This document shows, one piece after another, positions 47,612 through 58,089 of a stretch of 64,000 nucleotides of DNA (within the stretch, counting starts at the first letter, position 1; every line of letters starts with the position of its first letter). This DNA comes from Clostridioides sp. ES-S-0054-01 (GTDB lineage: Bacteria; Bacillota; Clostridia; Peptostreptococcales; Peptostreptococcaceae). Below the pieces are notes generated by a model. The model did no database searches, was not told the origin of the DNA, and saw only the letters and a program-made list of their open reading frames with translations. Position numbers and translations under genes: made by a program. The DNA lies in contig CP067346.1 of assembly GCA_021561035.1 (NCBI GenBank), positions 155,001-219,000 on the forward strand, given 5' to 3'.

Positions 47612-48778
47612 ATGATTTTTATAAAAAATGGTAAAATAAACACCATAACAAATGGGATAATTCATGGAGACATCCTTATAGATGAAGGAAAAATAATAGA
47701 AATTGGAGAAGATTTGATAGCGCCTTTAGATGTGGAGGTAATAGATGCTAGTAATAAACTTGTGTTTCCTGGATTTATAGATGCTCATACTCATTTAGGT
47801 TTATGGGAAGATGGTATAGGGTTTGAGGGAGCCGATGGAAATGAAGAGACTGACCCAATAACACCACAATTAAATCCTATAGATGGAATTAATCCAATGG
47901 ATAGAACATTTAAAGAAGCCTTTGAAGGTGGCATAACTTCTGTCTGTACAACTCCTGGAAGTGCAAATGTTATGGGTGGGCAATGTATAGCTATAAAAAC
48001 GTATGGAAAAAGAATTGATAAAATGGTAATAAAAAATCCAGTTGCATCTAAAATAGCTTTTGGAGAAAATCCAAAGAGCTGTTATGGTCAGGATGATAAA
48101 TCTCCTCAAACTAGAATGGCTATAGCAGCCTTACTTAGAGAAAACATAAAAAAAGCAGAAGAATATCTAGAAGATATTGATATGTATGAAAGTCATGATG
48201 ACGAAGACTGTGAAAAACCTGAATATGATATAAAAATGGAAAGTTTAATACCTGTGCTGAGGAGAGAAATTCCTTTCAAGGCACACGCTCATAGAGCTGA
48301 TGATATTTTTACAGCAATGAGAATTGCAAAAGAATTTAATTTAAAACTTACATTAGACCATTGTACAGAAGGTCATCTTATTGTAGATGAATTGTTGGAA
48401 GAAGGATTTCCTGTGATAGTAGGTCCATCTTTATCAGAAAGGTCTAAATTTGAACTTAGAAATCTGACATTTAATACTGCTGGGATACTTTCAAATGCAG
48501 GTCTAGATGTATGCATAATGACAGACCACCCAGTAATACCAGTTCAATATCTTCCTATATGTGCAGGTATAGCAGTAAAACATGGTATGAAAGAAGAAAA
48601 AGCAATAGAATCAATTACAATAAATCCAGCTAAGGTTTTAGGTATAGAAGATAGAGTAGGTTCTATAGAAGTTGGTAAAGATGCAGATATAGTAATTTGG
48701 GATAATTCGCCACTAGAAATTCAAAGTAATGTACTTTACACTATAATAAATGGTAAAGTAGTGTATGAGAAAAAATAA
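47612..48778 (+). CDS. amidohydrolase (imidazolonepropionase-like)
   Basis: A 388-residue metal-dependent hydrolase. Metal ligands are visible: DAHTHLGLW near residue 57, HAHRADD near 225, DHCTEGHL near 250 and MTDHPVIP near 304. The N- and C-terminal strands form the small beta domain typical of the family (GKINTITNGIIHGDILIDEGKI; VGSIEVGKDADIVIWD). The substrate is unknown. It stands alone, with AGGAGG as binding site and no hut genes nearby, so histidine degradation is not indicated. Confidence 0.82.
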   Translation: MIFIKNGKINTITNGIIHGDILIDEGKIIEIGEDLIAPLDVEVIDASNKLVFPGFIDAHTHLGLWEDGIGFEGADGNEETDPITPQLNPIDGINPMDRTFKEAFEGGITSVCTTPGSANVMGGQCIAIKTYGKRIDKMVIKNPVASKIAFGENPKSCYGQDDKSPQTRMAIAALLRENIKKAEEYLEDIDMYESHDDEDCEKPEYDIKMESLIPVLRREIPFKAHAHRADDIFTAMRIAKEFNLKLTLDHCTEGHLIVDELLEEGFPVIVGPSLSERSKFELRNLTFNTAGILSNAGLDVCIMTDHPVIPVQYLPICAGIAVKHGMKEEKAIESITINPAKVLGIEDRVGSIEVGKDADIVIWDNSPLEIQSNVLYTIINGKVVYEKK

Positions 48779-48840
48779 CTTGACAATTATTAAAAAATTA
48801 ACTAATATGAGGATGTAAGGAAAATTAAAAATCAAAGAAG

Positions 48841-48950
48841 ATCTTCGGGGCAGGGTGAAATTCCCTACCGGCGGTATAGCCCGCGAACTACTTATGTAGT
48901 TGATTTGGTGAGATTCCAAAGCCGACAGTAAAGTCTGGATGGGAGAAGAT
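48841..48950 (+). ncRNA. FMN riboswitch (RFN element)
   Basis: P1 is ATCTTC (48841-48846) pairing with GAAGAT (48945-48950). The conserved core GGGGCAGGGTGAAATTCCC, TACCGGCGGT, AGCCCGCGA, GATTTGGTGAGATTCC and GCCGACAGT is complete. It binds FMN and controls the riboflavin transporter downstream. Confidence 0.97.
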
Positions 48951-49000
48951 ATTTATGGAATATAAATAAGTTTATTTTAGTTTGTTTAAACTATATCCAT

Positions 49001-49037
49001 AAAAACTCGAAGATGGGGTCTTCGAGTTTTTTGTTTT
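49001..49037 (+). terminator. FMN-controlled terminator
   Basis: AAAACTCGAAGA pairs with TCTTCGAGTTTT around TGGGG, followed by TTGTTTTT. The ATCTTC of P1 and the TCTTC here compete for GAAGA, so FMN binding should set the terminator. Confidence 0.9.
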
Positions 49038-49078
49038 TCCTAAAAAATATAAATATATTGATTAGGAGGATAATAATT

Positions 49079-49684
49079 ATGCAAAACACAGCAAAAAAAA
49101 ATAATATGATTTCAACAAGAACTTTAGTAGTAATGTCAATCTTATCTGCAATATCTTATTTATTAATGTTTATTCAAGCACCGATACCAGGTATATTTCC
49201 GGATTTCTTAAAAATTGACCTATCAGATATTCCCGCAATATTTGGAGGAATGTCCTTAGGACCATTAGTTGGATTTGGAATAGTTGTAGTAAAAAATGTG
49301 TTACAAGCAATAACAGCAACAACAACTGGAGGGATAGGAGAATTTGCAAATATATTAATTGGTGGTTCTTATGTAATGATACTTTGTTATTCATATAAGA
49401 GAAGTAAAGATTTAAAAGGTGTGTTAATTGGTTTTGTGTTAGGTACAGTAGCTATGACTATAATTGGTTCATTAGTAAACTATTTTGTAATGATGCCACT
49501 TTATGGTCAATTTATGGGATTAAATGCTATAATAGGACTAGGTTCAGCTATAAATCCCCAAGTTCATGATTTATTCACTTTTGTAATTTGGATTATAGCT
49601 CCCTTTAATGTATTAAAAGCTGTAATAATATCTTTAGCAACATTACCACTTTATAAGAAAATGGGTAATATAATAAAAAAATAA
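49079..49684 (+). CDS. ribU: riboflavin ECF transporter S component RibU
   Basis: Substrate-binding membrane subunit of the energy-coupling-factor transporter for riboflavin. The 201 residues hold about six membrane segments. The block DFLKIDLSDIPAIFGGMSLGPLVGFGIVVVKN is the RibU/ECF S signature. The start is ATG 49079 behind AGGAGG; a longer frame from 49013 begins inside the terminator and is rejected. The FMN riboswitch upstream supports the substrate. The general ECF module is not in the window. Confidence 0.93.
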   Translation: MQNTAKKNNMISTRTLVVMSILSAISYLLMFIQAPIPGIFPDFLKIDLSDIPAIFGGMSLGPLVGFGIVVVKNVLQAITATTTGGIGEFANILIGGSYVMILCYSYKRSKDLKGVLIGFVLGTVAMTIIGSLVNYFVMMPLYGQFMGLNAIIGLGSAINPQVHDLFTFVIWIIAPFNVLKAVIISLATLPLYKKMGNIIKK

Positions 49685-50020
49685 TTAGACAAGAAAATAT
49701 AAGATTTTAAAATTAAATGTATTGAATAGCCATAATTTATTTATAATTTCAGTCCTATGCTGTGATTGATATATTAAATATATTATGGCTTTATTAATTT
49801 ATCAAAAAATGTATATAAAATAAGAAATATTTAGACAGATTTAATTTTTAAAATAAAGGAAGAATTAAAGCGATTAACTATTAAAATACGAAAAAGGTAT
49901 CTACAATATACAGAGCGAATTCATAATAAACAAAAAGTAAAGTTATTATTAAATGTATATAAAGATTAGTAATCAAATTTTTAATAATAACTAATTTAAT
50001 AATGATAGGAGTGTATATTC
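49685..50020. other. gap with one large imperfect hairpin
   Basis: AGCCATAAT (49728-49736) pairs with ATTATGGCT (49782-49790), followed by TTATTAATTT. It is a plausible terminator of ribU with a long loop. The rest is AT-rich without a recognisable element. Confidence 0.45.
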
Positions 50021-51061
50021 ATGAACTTATCTAAAAAGATAAAAAAACTATTTTTAGATGATAAAGGGTATTATTTTAATAGTAATTGGGAAAATATTCA
50101 TATTGGTATTTATGATACAAAGTTAGGAGATTCTTTAAAGTATATCACTAATGAATATATTGAAAATATGGAAAGGGTAAAATACGATTATCGTGAATTA
50201 AAAAATATAGAAAATCAAACTGATGGTATGTGTATTTTAGCTATAAGGCAGAATTATAAGGCACTAGAGTATGTAAAATGTCAAACCGAAGAATTATGTC
50301 TAGAGGCAATAAAGTACAACTATAGAGCACTTGAATATGTAAAAGAACAAACAGAATATCTATGTCTTGAAGCTATAAAAAAAGATTGTAATGCACTTAA
50401 GTATGTACGAAATAAAACAGAGGAACTTATTGTAAAAGCAATAAGACACTCTTCCAATATAGATGTTGTAAGTATATTAAAGGCTTTGGAGGTTCAAACA
50501 AGAAGTATATGTTTAGAAGCAATTAAAAAAGATGGCAGGTGTCTTGCATATGTTAGAGAACATAGTGAAGAATTATGTATAGAAGCTATTAAGCAAAATT
50601 ATAAAGCATTAAAATATGTACAAAATCAAACAGAAAAAATGTGTATAGAAGCTGTGAGGCAAAATGGTATGGCATTACAATATGTAAATAAACAAACTGA
50701 CAAAATATGTATAGAAGCTGTTAAACAAGATGGTAGAAGTATACAATTTGTTAATAATAAGACAGAAGAAATATGTATAAATGCTATAAGATATTTAAAT
50801 AAAAGATATAATATTAAAGACGTGCTACTCTACATAGATAACTATACAGAGGATATATGTATAGAGATTGTAAGACAAAATGGGAAGATGCTTATGTATA
50901 TAAAAAATCAAACGGAAAAAATGTGTATTGAGGCAGTAAAAGAGAATTATAAGTCTCTTAAGTATGTAAAAGAGCAATCTGAGAGAATATGCAAAGAAGC
51001 ATTAAAGCAAAATTATAAAGCAAAAGAGTACGTAAAAATTGCCATTGATGATTGTATGTAA
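50021..51061 (+). CDS. DUF4116 repeat protein
   Basis: A 346-residue protein made of about a dozen copies of a 23-residue unit. The unit reads roughly E-x-x-C-(I/L)-E-A-(I/V)-(K/R)-x-N-x-x-(A/S)-L-x-Y-V-x-x-Q-T-E, for example LCLEAIKYNYRALEYVKEQT. These match the DUF4116 family, whose function is not known. No signal peptide or membrane segment is seen. The almost invariant Cys in each unit is notable for a cytosolic protein. Repeats should form a helical solenoid, suggesting protein binding. It is not in an operon. The ribosome binding site is AGGAGTG. Confidence 0.8.
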   Translation: MNLSKKIKKLFLDDKGYYFNSNWENIHIGIYDTKLGDSLKYITNEYIENMERVKYDYRELKNIENQTDGMCILAIRQNYKALEYVKCQTEELCLEAIKYNYRALEYVKEQTEYLCLEAIKKDCNALKYVRNKTEELIVKAIRHSSNIDVVSILKALEVQTRSICLEAIKKDGRCLAYVREHSEELCIEAIKQNYKALKYVQNQTEKMCIEAVRQNGMALQYVNKQTDKICIEAVKQDGRSIQFVNNKTEEICINAIRYLNKRYNIKDVLLYIDNYTEDICIEIVRQNGKMLMYIKNQTEKMCIEAVKENYKSLKYVKEQSERICKEALKQNYKAKEYVKIAIDDCM

Positions 51062-51200
51062 GGTGTAGATATAAGTTATCAATAGTGAAAGATAAAAAAA
51101 GATAAATAGAAGTACTTTATAATCATCTAGCCTTATACTATAATTAATTAAGCAGTGATATAAATTCACATGACGATTATATCAAAATGGAGATGAATTG

Positions 51201-51653
51201 ATGGTAAAAATATATTTAGAAAATGAAAATAAAACTAGAGAAATAGGATATAAATTAGGTAAACTTTTAAAAGAAGGTAGCGTTATCTGTTTAGTGGGAG
51301 ATTTAGGAGCTGGTAAAACTACAATGACACAAAGTTTGGCAGATTCATTAGGGATAAAAGATTATATAACAAGTCCTACATTTACTATAATAAATGAATA
51401 TGAAGGAAAAATACCTTTGTATCATTTTGATGTTTATAGAATAGGTAGTAGTGATGAGATGTATGATATTGGATATGATGAATATGTAAACTCAAAAGGA
51501 ATATGTATAATAGAATGGGCTAATCTAATAGAAGATATACTTCCAAAAGAATATTTAAATATAGAGTTGAGATACAAAGATGAAGGAAGAGAAATGATAT
51601 TAACTCCAAAAGGAGAGTTTTATAAAGAGATAGTTGAGGAGTTGACTAAATAA
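51201..51653 (+). CDS. tsaE: tRNA threonylcarbamoyladenosine biosynthesis ATPase TsaE
   Basis: A 150-residue ATPase needed for the t6A37 modification of tRNAs that read ANN codons. Walker A is CLVGDLGAGKTTMTQ (about 32-46), followed by SPTFTIINEY, HFDVYRI and the Walker B-like IIEWANLIED. The start is ATG 51201 behind GGAGATGA; the TTG three bases earlier is less likely. Its stop overlaps the tsaB start by one base. Confidence 0.94.
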   Translation: MVKIYLENENKTREIGYKLGKLLKEGSVICLVGDLGAGKTTMTQSLADSLGIKDYITSPTFTIINEYEGKIPLYHFDVYRIGSSDEMYDIGYDEYVNSKGICIIEWANLIEDILPKEYLNIELRYKDEGREMILTPKGEFYKEIVEELTK

Positions 51654-52369
51654 TGAAAATACTAGGTATGGATACTTCTTCTATGGCAGCAAGTGTAGCA
51701 GTTGTAGAAAATGATAGCTTAATATGTGAATTTACAGTAAACAACAAAAAAACTCATTCGCAAAAGCTTATGCCGATGATAGAAAATATGTTGAGCATGA
51801 GTGATTTAAGTATAAAAGATATGGATTTGTTAGCTGTATGTATAGGTCCAGGTTCGTTTACAGGTCTTAGAATAGGTATGGCTACAGTAAAAGCTATGGC
51901 TCATGTAAATAATATACCAATAATAGCAGTGAATTCTTTAGAATCTCTAGCAAATAACATGAATTTCTGTGATAGAAAGATATGTTGTATATTAGATGCA
52001 CAGAAAAATCAAGTTTATTCAGCTAAATACAAGTTTAAAAATGGAGAGCTTATAGAATTAGATGGTGTTGATGTTGTAGAGTTTAATACTTTAGTAGAGG
52101 AAATTGTATCAAGTAATGAAGAATTTATAATAGTTGGAGAAGCTGTATACAAATATAAAGATAAGCTAGAGAATATAAAAAACATAAAAATATCTTCGCC
52201 ATCTCACAATGTATCTAATGCAGGAAGCTTATGTTCTTTGGCATTAAATAAATATAATAAAAATATAGATGTACATACTTGTTATACAATAAACCCTATG
52301 TACATCAGAAAATCTCAAGCTGAAGTACAATATGATGAAAAAATGAAGAGGTTAAACAATGAAAGATAA
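51653..52369 (+). CDS. tsaB: tRNA threonylcarbamoyladenosine biosynthesis protein TsaB
   Basis: A 238-residue ASKHA-fold partner of TsaD and TsaE. MKILGMDTSSMAASVAV and the conserved GPGSFTGLRIGMATVKAMAH (about 64-83) identify it. It lacks the metal-binding residues of TsaD, as usual. It shares one base with tsaE and overlaps rimI by 11 bases. Confidence 0.95.
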   Translation: MKILGMDTSSMAASVAVVENDSLICEFTVNNKKTHSQKLMPMIENMLSMSDLSIKDMDLLAVCIGPGSFTGLRIGMATVKAMAHVNNIPIIAVNSLESLANNMNFCDRKICCILDAQKNQVYSAKYKFKNGELIELDGVDVVEFNTLVEEIVSSNEEFIIVGEAVYKYKDKLENIKNIKISSPSHNVSNAGSLCSLALNKYNKNIDVHTCYTINPMYIRKSQAEVQYDEKMKRLNNER

Positions 52370-52835
52370 TACAAAATTAATAGTGGATGATATAAAAATA
52401 GAAGAAATGACCGTTAAAGATATAGATGAAGTTTTTGAAGTAGAAAAAAATTGTTTTGAAGATTATTGGTCGAAAGAGTCTTTTAGAAAAGAGTTGTCTA
52501 ATGAAGTAGCAAGGTATATAGTAGCTAAGTTAGATGGAAAAATTGTTGGATATGTGGGAATTTGGCTTATACTTGATGAAGGGCATATAAACAATGTGGC
52601 TGTCCATAGTGACTATAGAGGCAAAAAAATAGGGGACAAGTTGATAAAAAGTATAGTTGATTTATGTAAAGATAATAATATTTCATCTATTACATTAGAA
52701 GTTAGAGTATCAAATAAAATAGCACAAAATTTATATAGAAAATATGGATTTAGAATGGATGGAATAAGAAAAGAATACTACAGTGATAATAAAGAAGATG
52801 CAATTATAATGTGGAACCAAATAAAAGAGGTGTAG
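52359..52835 (+). CDS. rimI: ribosomal protein S18 N-acetyltransferase RimI-like (GNAT)
   Basis: A 158-residue GNAT. The acetyl-CoA loop is [15 protein letters not shown] (about 88-102), followed by [21 protein letters not shown]. Position inside the tsa cluster, as in many Firmicutes, supports RimI. It overlaps tsaB by 11 bases and ends 5 bases before tsaD. Confidence 0.92.
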   Translation: MKDNTKLIVDDIKIEEMTVKDIDEVFEVEKNCFEDYWSKESFRKELSNEVARYIVAKLDGKIVGYVGIWLILDEGHINNVAVHSDYRGKKIGDKLIKSIVDLCKDNNISSITLEVRVSNKIAQNLYRKYGFRMDGIRKEYYSDNKEDAIIMWNQIKEV

Positions 52836-52840
52836 AGTTT

Positions 52841-53857
52841 ATGAGTGATATAATAACATTAGCTATAGAAAGTAGTTGCGATGAAACAGCTGCATCAGTT
52901 TTAAAAAATGGTAGAGAAGTACTTTCAAACATAATCTCTACTCAAATAGAGACACATAAAAAATTTGGTGGTGTAGTTCCAGAGGTAGCTTCAAGAAAAC
53001 ACGTGGAAAATATTGATATAGTTGTTCAAGAAGCTTTAGATAAAGCAAATATAGTATTTAATGATATAGACCATATTGCAGTTACATATGGACCTGGGCT
53101 AGTAGGAGCTTTACTAGTAGGCTTATCTTATGCTAAAGCACTTGCATATACTTTGAATATACCACTTGTAGGAGTAAATCACATAGAAGGTCATCTAAGT
53201 GCGAACTATATAGAGCATAAGGATTTGAAACCTCCTTTTATAACATTAATAGTATCTGGAGGTCATACTCACTTGGTTGAAGTTAAAGACTATGGTAAGT
53301 ATGAAATTTTAGGAAAAACAAGAGATGATGCATCTGGAGAAGCATTTGATAAGATTTCAAGAGCAATGAATTTAGGTTATCCAGGAGGTCCTATTATTGA
53401 TAATCTAGCAAAAAAAGGAAATAAGCATGCTATAGAATTTCCAAGAGCCTATTTAGAAGAAGATAGTTATGATTTTAGTTTTAGTGGATTAAAATCTTCT
53501 GTGCTAAATTACCTAAATGGAAAAAGAATGAAAAATGAAGAAATAGTAGTTGAAGATGTAGCAGCATCTTTTCAAGAGGCTGTGATAGAGGTTTTATCTA
53601 CTAAGGCACTAAAAACAGTAAAAGATAAAGGATATAATATCATAACTCTTTCTGGTGGGGTTGCTTCTAATTCAGGGCTTAGGGCTAAAATAACAGAGCT
53701 TGCAAAAGAGAGTGATATTATTGTTAAATATCCTCCTCTAATTTTATGTACAGATAATGCTGCTATGATAGGATGTGCAGGATATTATAATTTTATAAAT
53801 GGTAAAATACATGATATGAGTTTAAATGCAGTTCCAAATTTAAAGATAAATCAGTAG
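52841..53857 (+). CDS. tsaD: tRNA N6-adenosine threonylcarbamoyltransferase TsaD
   Basis: Transfers the threonylcarbamoyl group to A37. The 338 residues match the family. N-terminal [15 protein letters not shown], the metal-binding [13 protein letters not shown] (two His, about 112-116), [10 protein letters not shown] and the C-terminal [12 protein letters not shown] and [13 protein letters not shown] are signatures. The start is ATG 52841 behind GAGG. An in-frame ATG at 52811 would overlap rimI by 25 bases. Confidence 0.96.
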   Translation: MSDIITLAIESSCDETAASVLKNGREVLSNIISTQIETHKKFGGVVPEVASRKHVENIDIVVQEALDKANIVFNDIDHIAVTYGPGLVGALLVGLSYAKALAYTLNIPLVGVNHIEGHLSANYIEHKDLKPPFITLIVSGGHTHLVEVKDYGKYEILGKTRDDASGEAFDKISRAMNLGYPGGPIIDNLAKKGNKHAIEFPRAYLEEDSYDFSFSGLKSSVLNYLNGKRMKNEEIVVEDVAASFQEAVIEVLSTKALKTVKDKGYNIITLSGGVASNSGLRAKITELAKESDIIVKYPPLILCTDNAAMIGCAGYYNFINGKIHDMSLNAVPNLKINQ

Positions 53858-53948
53858 AATAAACTAAATTTATAAGTATGTTAAGTCATTGTTTCAAAGA
53901 AGTAAATAGAAGTAAAATTAAATATAATAAGAATCAACATAGTATCTA

Positions 53949-54057
53949 TTAAACTTGGAGTAAAACTACGTATAACCTTTATATTCTAATGAATTGCAAC
54001 ATATTTAGGGTATAAAGGTTATCTTTGGTTTGAATTTGCTTCAAGTTTAATTTTTTT
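53949..54057 (+). promoter_or_regulatory. large nested hairpin between tsaD and hpdB
   Basis: The outer stem ATTAAACTTG / CAAGTTTAAT encloses an inner stem ATAACCTTTATA / TATAAAGGTTAT, and a T7 run follows. It could simply be the tsa terminator. The two-layer design over 109 bases leaves room for a regulatory leader. Confidence 0.55.
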
Positions 54058-54080
54058 GTAGAAAGATTATTTTAAAAAGT

Positions 54081-54101
54081 GGGTAATATACCCTTTTTTT
54101 T
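54081..54101 (+). terminator. small terminator-like hairpin before hpdB
   Basis: GGGTA pairs with TACCC around ATA, followed by eight T. It lies 52 bases upstream of hpdB, so it may act on readthrough or on an hpd leader. Confidence 0.6.
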
Positions 54102-54152
54102 CGTTATTAAAAAGTTTTATACTAATTATAGAAAGTATAAGGAGGGGAAGAG

Positions 54153-56861
54153 ATGAGTCAAAGTAAAGAAGACAAAATAAGAAGTATTTTGAAAGCAAAA
54201 AATATTAAGTCGAATTTTCAGAATAAAGAAAATTTAAATGAATTTAATGAAAAAAAAGCAAGTAAAAGAGCAGAAGACTTATTAGATGTATATTATAATA
54301 CATTGTCTACTGCTGATATGGAATTTCCATATTGGTATAATAGAGAATATAGAAAATCGGATGGTGATATACCAGTAGTTAGAAGAGCTAAAGCTCTTAG
54401 AGCTGCTTTTTCACATATGACACCAAACATAATACCTGGCGAGAAAATAGTAATGCAAAAGACTCGTCATTATAGAGGCTCTTTTCCAATGCCTTGGGTA
54501 AGTGAAAGTTTCTTTGTTGCTCAAGGAGAACAAATGAAAGAAGAAGCAAAGAAGTTAGCCAGTAATACAGCAGATGAGCTTACAAAATTTGGGTCTGGTG
54601 GAGGAAATGTTACTGAAAGCTTTGGAAATGTCGTTTCAATAGCTGGTAAATTCGGAATGAGAAAAGAAGAAGTACCTGTACTTGTAAAAATGGCAAAAGA
54701 ATGGGTTGGAAAGTCTGTTGAAGATTTAGGTTTTCACTATGAAAAAATGATGCCAGATTATGATTTAAAAGAAAATCTAATGAGTACGCTTATATGTATG
54801 TTTGATTCAGGGTATACACTTCCTCAAGGTAGAGAAGTTATAAATTATTTTTATCCTTTAAATTATGGGTTAGATGGAATTATAGAAATGGCAAAAGAAT
54901 GTAAAAAAGCAGTTGCAGGAAATGCATCTGGAGATGGGCTTATTGGTATGGACCGCCTATATTTCTATGAGGCCGTTATTCAAGTTATTGAAGGATTACA
55001 AACTTGGATTTTAAATTATGCAAAACATGCAAAATATTTAGAAAGTATAGAGACGGATTTAGGAGCTAAAAAAGAATATTCAGATTTAGTGGAGATATTA
55101 GAGCATATTGCACATAAACAACCTCGTACATTTAGGGAAGCTCTTCAGTTAACTTATACAATTCATATAGCATCAGTAAATGAGGATGCTATATCTGGTA
55201 TGTCTATAGGTCGTTTTGGTCAAATTTTATATCCTTGGTATGAACAAGATATGGAAAAAGGACTAATTACAAAAGAAGAGGTTATCGAATTATTGGAGCT
55301 TTATAGAATAAAAATCACTTGTATTGACTGTTTTGCCTCAGCAGGTGTAAATGGAGGAGTGTTATCAGGAAACACATTTAATACGTTATCTATAGGTGGA
55401 TTAAGAGAAGATGGTTCTACAGGAGCTAACGAGTTAGAAGAGTTATTATTAGAAGCAAGTATGAGATGTAGAACTCCTCAGCCTAGTTTAACTATGTTAT
55501 ATGATGAAAAGCTTCCAGAAGATTTCTTAATGAAAGCTGCGGAATGTACAAAGCTTGGTTCTGGTTATCCAGCATGGGTGAATAATTCAAATGGGACAAC
55601 CTTTATGATGAAACAATTTGCTGATGAAGGTATGACTGTTGAGGAAGCAAGAGCATTTGCATTAGGTGGATGTTTGGAAACATCTCCAGGGTGTTGGAAA
55701 CAGTTGACTTTAAATGGAAAGACATATTCTATTGCAGGAGGAGCAGGTCAATCTGCTGGCTCTGGAGTCCACTTTATAGCTAATCCTAAAATCTTAGAAC
55801 TTGTTCTTATGAATGGTAAAGACCATCGTATGAATATACAAGTATTTGAACCTCATAATAAGTCACTAGATACTTATGAAGAAGTTATAGAAGTATTTAA
55901 AGATTACTATAAACAAGCAATAAATGTTTTAGAAAGAGCAAACAATATTGAGTTAGATATATGGAGAAAATTTGATACTTCTATAATAAATTCACTATTA
56001 AAGCCAGATTGTTTAGACAAAGGTCAACATATAGGAAATATGGGGTATCGTTATAATGCAACATTAAACGTAGAAACTTGTGGTACTGTTACTATGGTCA
56101 ATTCATTTGCAGCACTTAAAAAGCTTGTATATGATGACAAAACGTTTACAATAGAGGAGATGAAGGATGCCATATTAAATAATTTTGGATTTAAAGATGC
56201 ATTAGAAGTAGGAAATTACTCTATGGCAGACCAAATAAAAGTAGATAAGACTGGTAAGTATGATGCTATTTATAAGGCTTGTCTTGATGCACCTAAATAT
56301 GGAAATAATGATTTGTATGCAGATAATATTCTTAAAAACTATGAGGTATGGTTATCAAAAGTATGTGAAGAAGCACAATCTTTATATGCTAAGAAGATGT
56401 ATCCTTGCCAAATATCTGTTTCTACACATGGACCACAAGGGGCTGCTACGTTGGCTACTCCAGATGGTAGACTAAGTGGAACAACATATTCAGATGGTTC
56501 AGTTTCTGCATATGCAGGAACAGATAAAAATGGTGTATATGCATTATTTGAATCTGCAACTATTTGGGATCAAGCAGTAGTTCAAAATTCTCAGATGAAT
56601 TTAAAACTTCATCCAACAACTATAAAAGGACAACAGGGTACTCAAAAATTATTAGATTTAACAAGAAGTTATTTAAGAAAAGGTGGATTCCATATTCAAT
56701 ATAATGTTGTAGATTCAGAAACATTGAAAGATGCACAAAAAAATCCTGATAATTATCGTCAATTAATGGTACGTGTTGCTGGATTTACTCAATATTGGTG
56801 TGAATTAGGTAAACCAATACAAGATGAAGTAATTGCTAGAACAGAGTATGAAGGGGTGTAA
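54153..56861 (+). CDS. hpdB: 4-hydroxyphenylacetate decarboxylase, glycyl-radical large subunit
   Basis: Decarboxylates p-hydroxyphenylacetate, a tyrosine product, to p-cresol, which harms competing gut bacteria. The 902-residue glycyl-radical enzyme has the thiyl Cys507 in GGCLETSPG and the glycyl radical at about Gly877 in [10 protein letters not shown]. The N-terminal region ([27 protein letters not shown]) is of the PFL-like type. A nearby Glu in GCLE is typical of this decarboxylase. The ribosome binding site is GGAGGGG. hpdC follows 3 bases after the stop. Confidence 0.97.
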   Translation: MSQSKEDKIRSILKAKNIKSNFQNKENLNEFNEKKASKRAEDLLDVYYNTLSTADMEFPYWYNREYRKSDGDIPVVRRAKALRAAFSHMTPNIIPGEKIVMQKTRHYRGSFPMPWVSESFFVAQGEQMKEEAKKLASNTADELTKFGSGGGNVTESFGNVVSIAGKFGMRKEEVPVLVKMAKEWVGKSVEDLGFHYEKMMPDYDLKENLMSTLICMFDSGYTLPQGREVINYFYPLNYGLDGIIEMAKECKKAVAGNASGDGLIGMDRLYFYEAVIQVIEGLQTWILNYAKHAKYLESIETDLGAKKEYSDLVEILEHIAHKQPRTFREALQLTYTIHIASVNEDAISGMSIGRFGQILYPWYEQDMEKGLITKEEVIELLELYRIKITCIDCFASAGVNGGVLSGNTFNTLSIGGLREDGSTGANELEELLLEASMRCRTPQPSLTMLYDEKLPEDFLMKAAECTKLGSGYPAWVNNSNGTTFMMKQFADEGMTVEEARAFALGGCLETSPGCWKQLTLNGKTYSIAGGAGQSAGSGVHFIANPKILELVLMNGKDHRMNIQVFEPHNKSLDTYEEVIEVFKDYYKQAINVLERANNIELDIWRKFDTSIINSLLKPDCLDKGQHIGNMGYRYNATLNVETCGTVTMVNSFAALKKLVYDDKTFTIEEMKDAILNNFGFKDALEVGNYSMADQIKVDKTGKYDAIYKACLDAPKYGNNDLYADNILKNYEVWLSKVCEEAQSLYAKKMYPCQISVSTHGPQGAATLATPDGRLSGTTYSDGSVSAYAGTDKNGVYALFESATIWDQAVVQNSQMNLKLHPTTIKGQQGTQKLLDLTRSYLRKGGFHIQYNVVDSETLKDAQKNPDNYRQLMVRVAGFTQYWCELGKPIQDEVIARTEYEGV

Positions 56862-56864
56862 AAT

Positions 56865-57122
56865 ATGAGAAAGCATAGTGATTGTATGAATTTTTGTGCA
56901 GTAGATGCAACCAAAGGAATTTGTAGATTATCAAAACAAATGATTAATTTAGATGATGAAGCATGTCCAGAAATAAAAGCAATGCCAAAATGTAAAAATT
57001 GTAAAAATTTTGTTGATGTTAATGATGAAGGCATAGGTAAATGTGTTGGTTTAGAGAAGGAAGATTGGGTATATTCAACATTGAATGCAATTACTTGTGA
57101 AGGACATGTGTTTAATGAGTAG
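56865..57122 (+). CDS. hpdC: 4-hydroxyphenylacetate decarboxylase, small Fe-S subunit
   Basis: The 85-residue small subunit is required for activity and oligomer state. His and Cys ligands for two [4Fe-4S] clusters are visible: HSDCMNFC, GICR, CPEI, CKNCKNF, GKCVG and ITCEGH. Such a subunit is found in this decarboxylase subgroup and not in most glycyl-radical enzymes. It lies 3 bases after hpdB and overlaps hpdA by 5. Confidence 0.96.
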   Translation: MRKHSDCMNFCAVDATKGICRLSKQMINLDDEACPEIKAMPKCKNCKNFVDVNDEGIGKCVGLEKEDWVYSTLNAITCEGHVFNE

Positions 57123-58065
57123 TCAAAATCAACTAGAGGGAATGATTTTTGATGTACAGAGTTTTTCAGTCCATGATGGACCAGGTTGCAGAACAACTGT
57201 ATTTTTAAATGGATGTCCACTTAGCTGTAAATGGTGTGCAAATCCAGAAAGTTGGACTGTTAAACCACATATGATGTTTAGTGAGTTATCATGTCAATAT
57301 GAAAATGGATGTACCGTATGTCATGGTAGATGTAAAAATGGTGCATTAGGTTTTGACCTTGATAATAAGCCAATCATAGAATGGAGCATATGTAAGAACT
57401 GTGAAAGCTTTGAATGTGTCAACTCATGTTATTATAATGCGTTTAAATTATGTGCAAAACCTTATACTGTAGATGAACTTGTAAAGGTAATTAAACGTGA
57501 TTCTAATAATTGGAGAAGTAATGGAGGAGTAACGTTTAGTGGAGGTGAGCCACTACTTCAACATGAATTTTTACATGAAGTATTATTGAAATGTCATGAG
57601 GTAAATATACACACTGCCATTGAAACAAGTGCATGTGTATCAAATGAAGTTTTTAATAAAATATTTAAAGATATTGATTTTGCATTTATTGATATAAAGC
57701 ATATGGATAGAGAAAAGCACAAAGAACAAACAGGTGTGTATAATGATTTAATACTAGAAAATATATCAAACCTTGCAAATTCTGATTGGAAAGGAAGGTT
57801 AGTACTTAGAGTTCCAGTTATAGCAGGATTTAATGATAGTACTGAAAATATAAGTGATATTATATCTTTTATGCACAAAAACAACTTGGTAGAAATTAAT
57901 TTATTACCATTTCACAGGCTAGGAGAATCAAAGTGGATTCAATTAGGCAAGGAGTATGAGTATTCTGATAAGGGAGATGTTGATGAAGAGCATCTTGAAG
58001 AATTACAAGATATATTTTTGGATAATGGTATAGCTTGTTATGTTGGTCATGAGACAGCTTTCTAA
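57118..58065 (+). CDS. hpdA: 4-hydroxyphenylacetate decarboxylase activating enzyme (radical SAM)
   Basis: Generates the glycyl radical on HpdB with SAM. The radical SAM motif is CPLSCKWC (about residue 35-42). Between about 55 and 110 lie cysteines for extra Fe-S clusters (CQYENGCTVCHGRCKNG; CKNCESFECVNSC). GGVTFSGGEPLLQ is the SAM-binding GGE motif. I start it at ATG 57118 (MSSQNQLEG), with GAAGGA upstream inside hpdC; this gives 315 residues. A start at 57085 would overlap hpdC by 38 bases. Confidence 0.96.
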   Translation, partial: SSQNQLEGMIFDVQSFSVHDGPGCRTTVFLNGCPLSCKWCANPESWTVKPHMMFSELSCQYENGCTVCHGRCKNGALGFDLDNKPIIEWSICKNCESFECVNSCYYNAFKLCAKPYTVDELVKVIKRDSNNWRSNGGVTFSGGEPLLQHEFLHEVLLKCHEVNIHTAIETSACVSNEVFNKIFKDIDFAFIDIKHMDREKHKEQTGVYNDLILENISNLANSDWKGRLVLRVPVIAGFNDSTENISDIISFMHKNNLVEINLLPFHRLGESKWIQLGKEYEYSDKGDVDEEHLEELQDIFLDNGIACYVGHETAF

Positions 58066-58089
58066 AAGTAAATAACATAAATTTTAATT

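Noticed and set aside
49013-49078. Upstream extension of ribU
   Set aside because: It starts inside the riboswitch terminator hairpin, and the strong AGGAGG points to ATG 49079.
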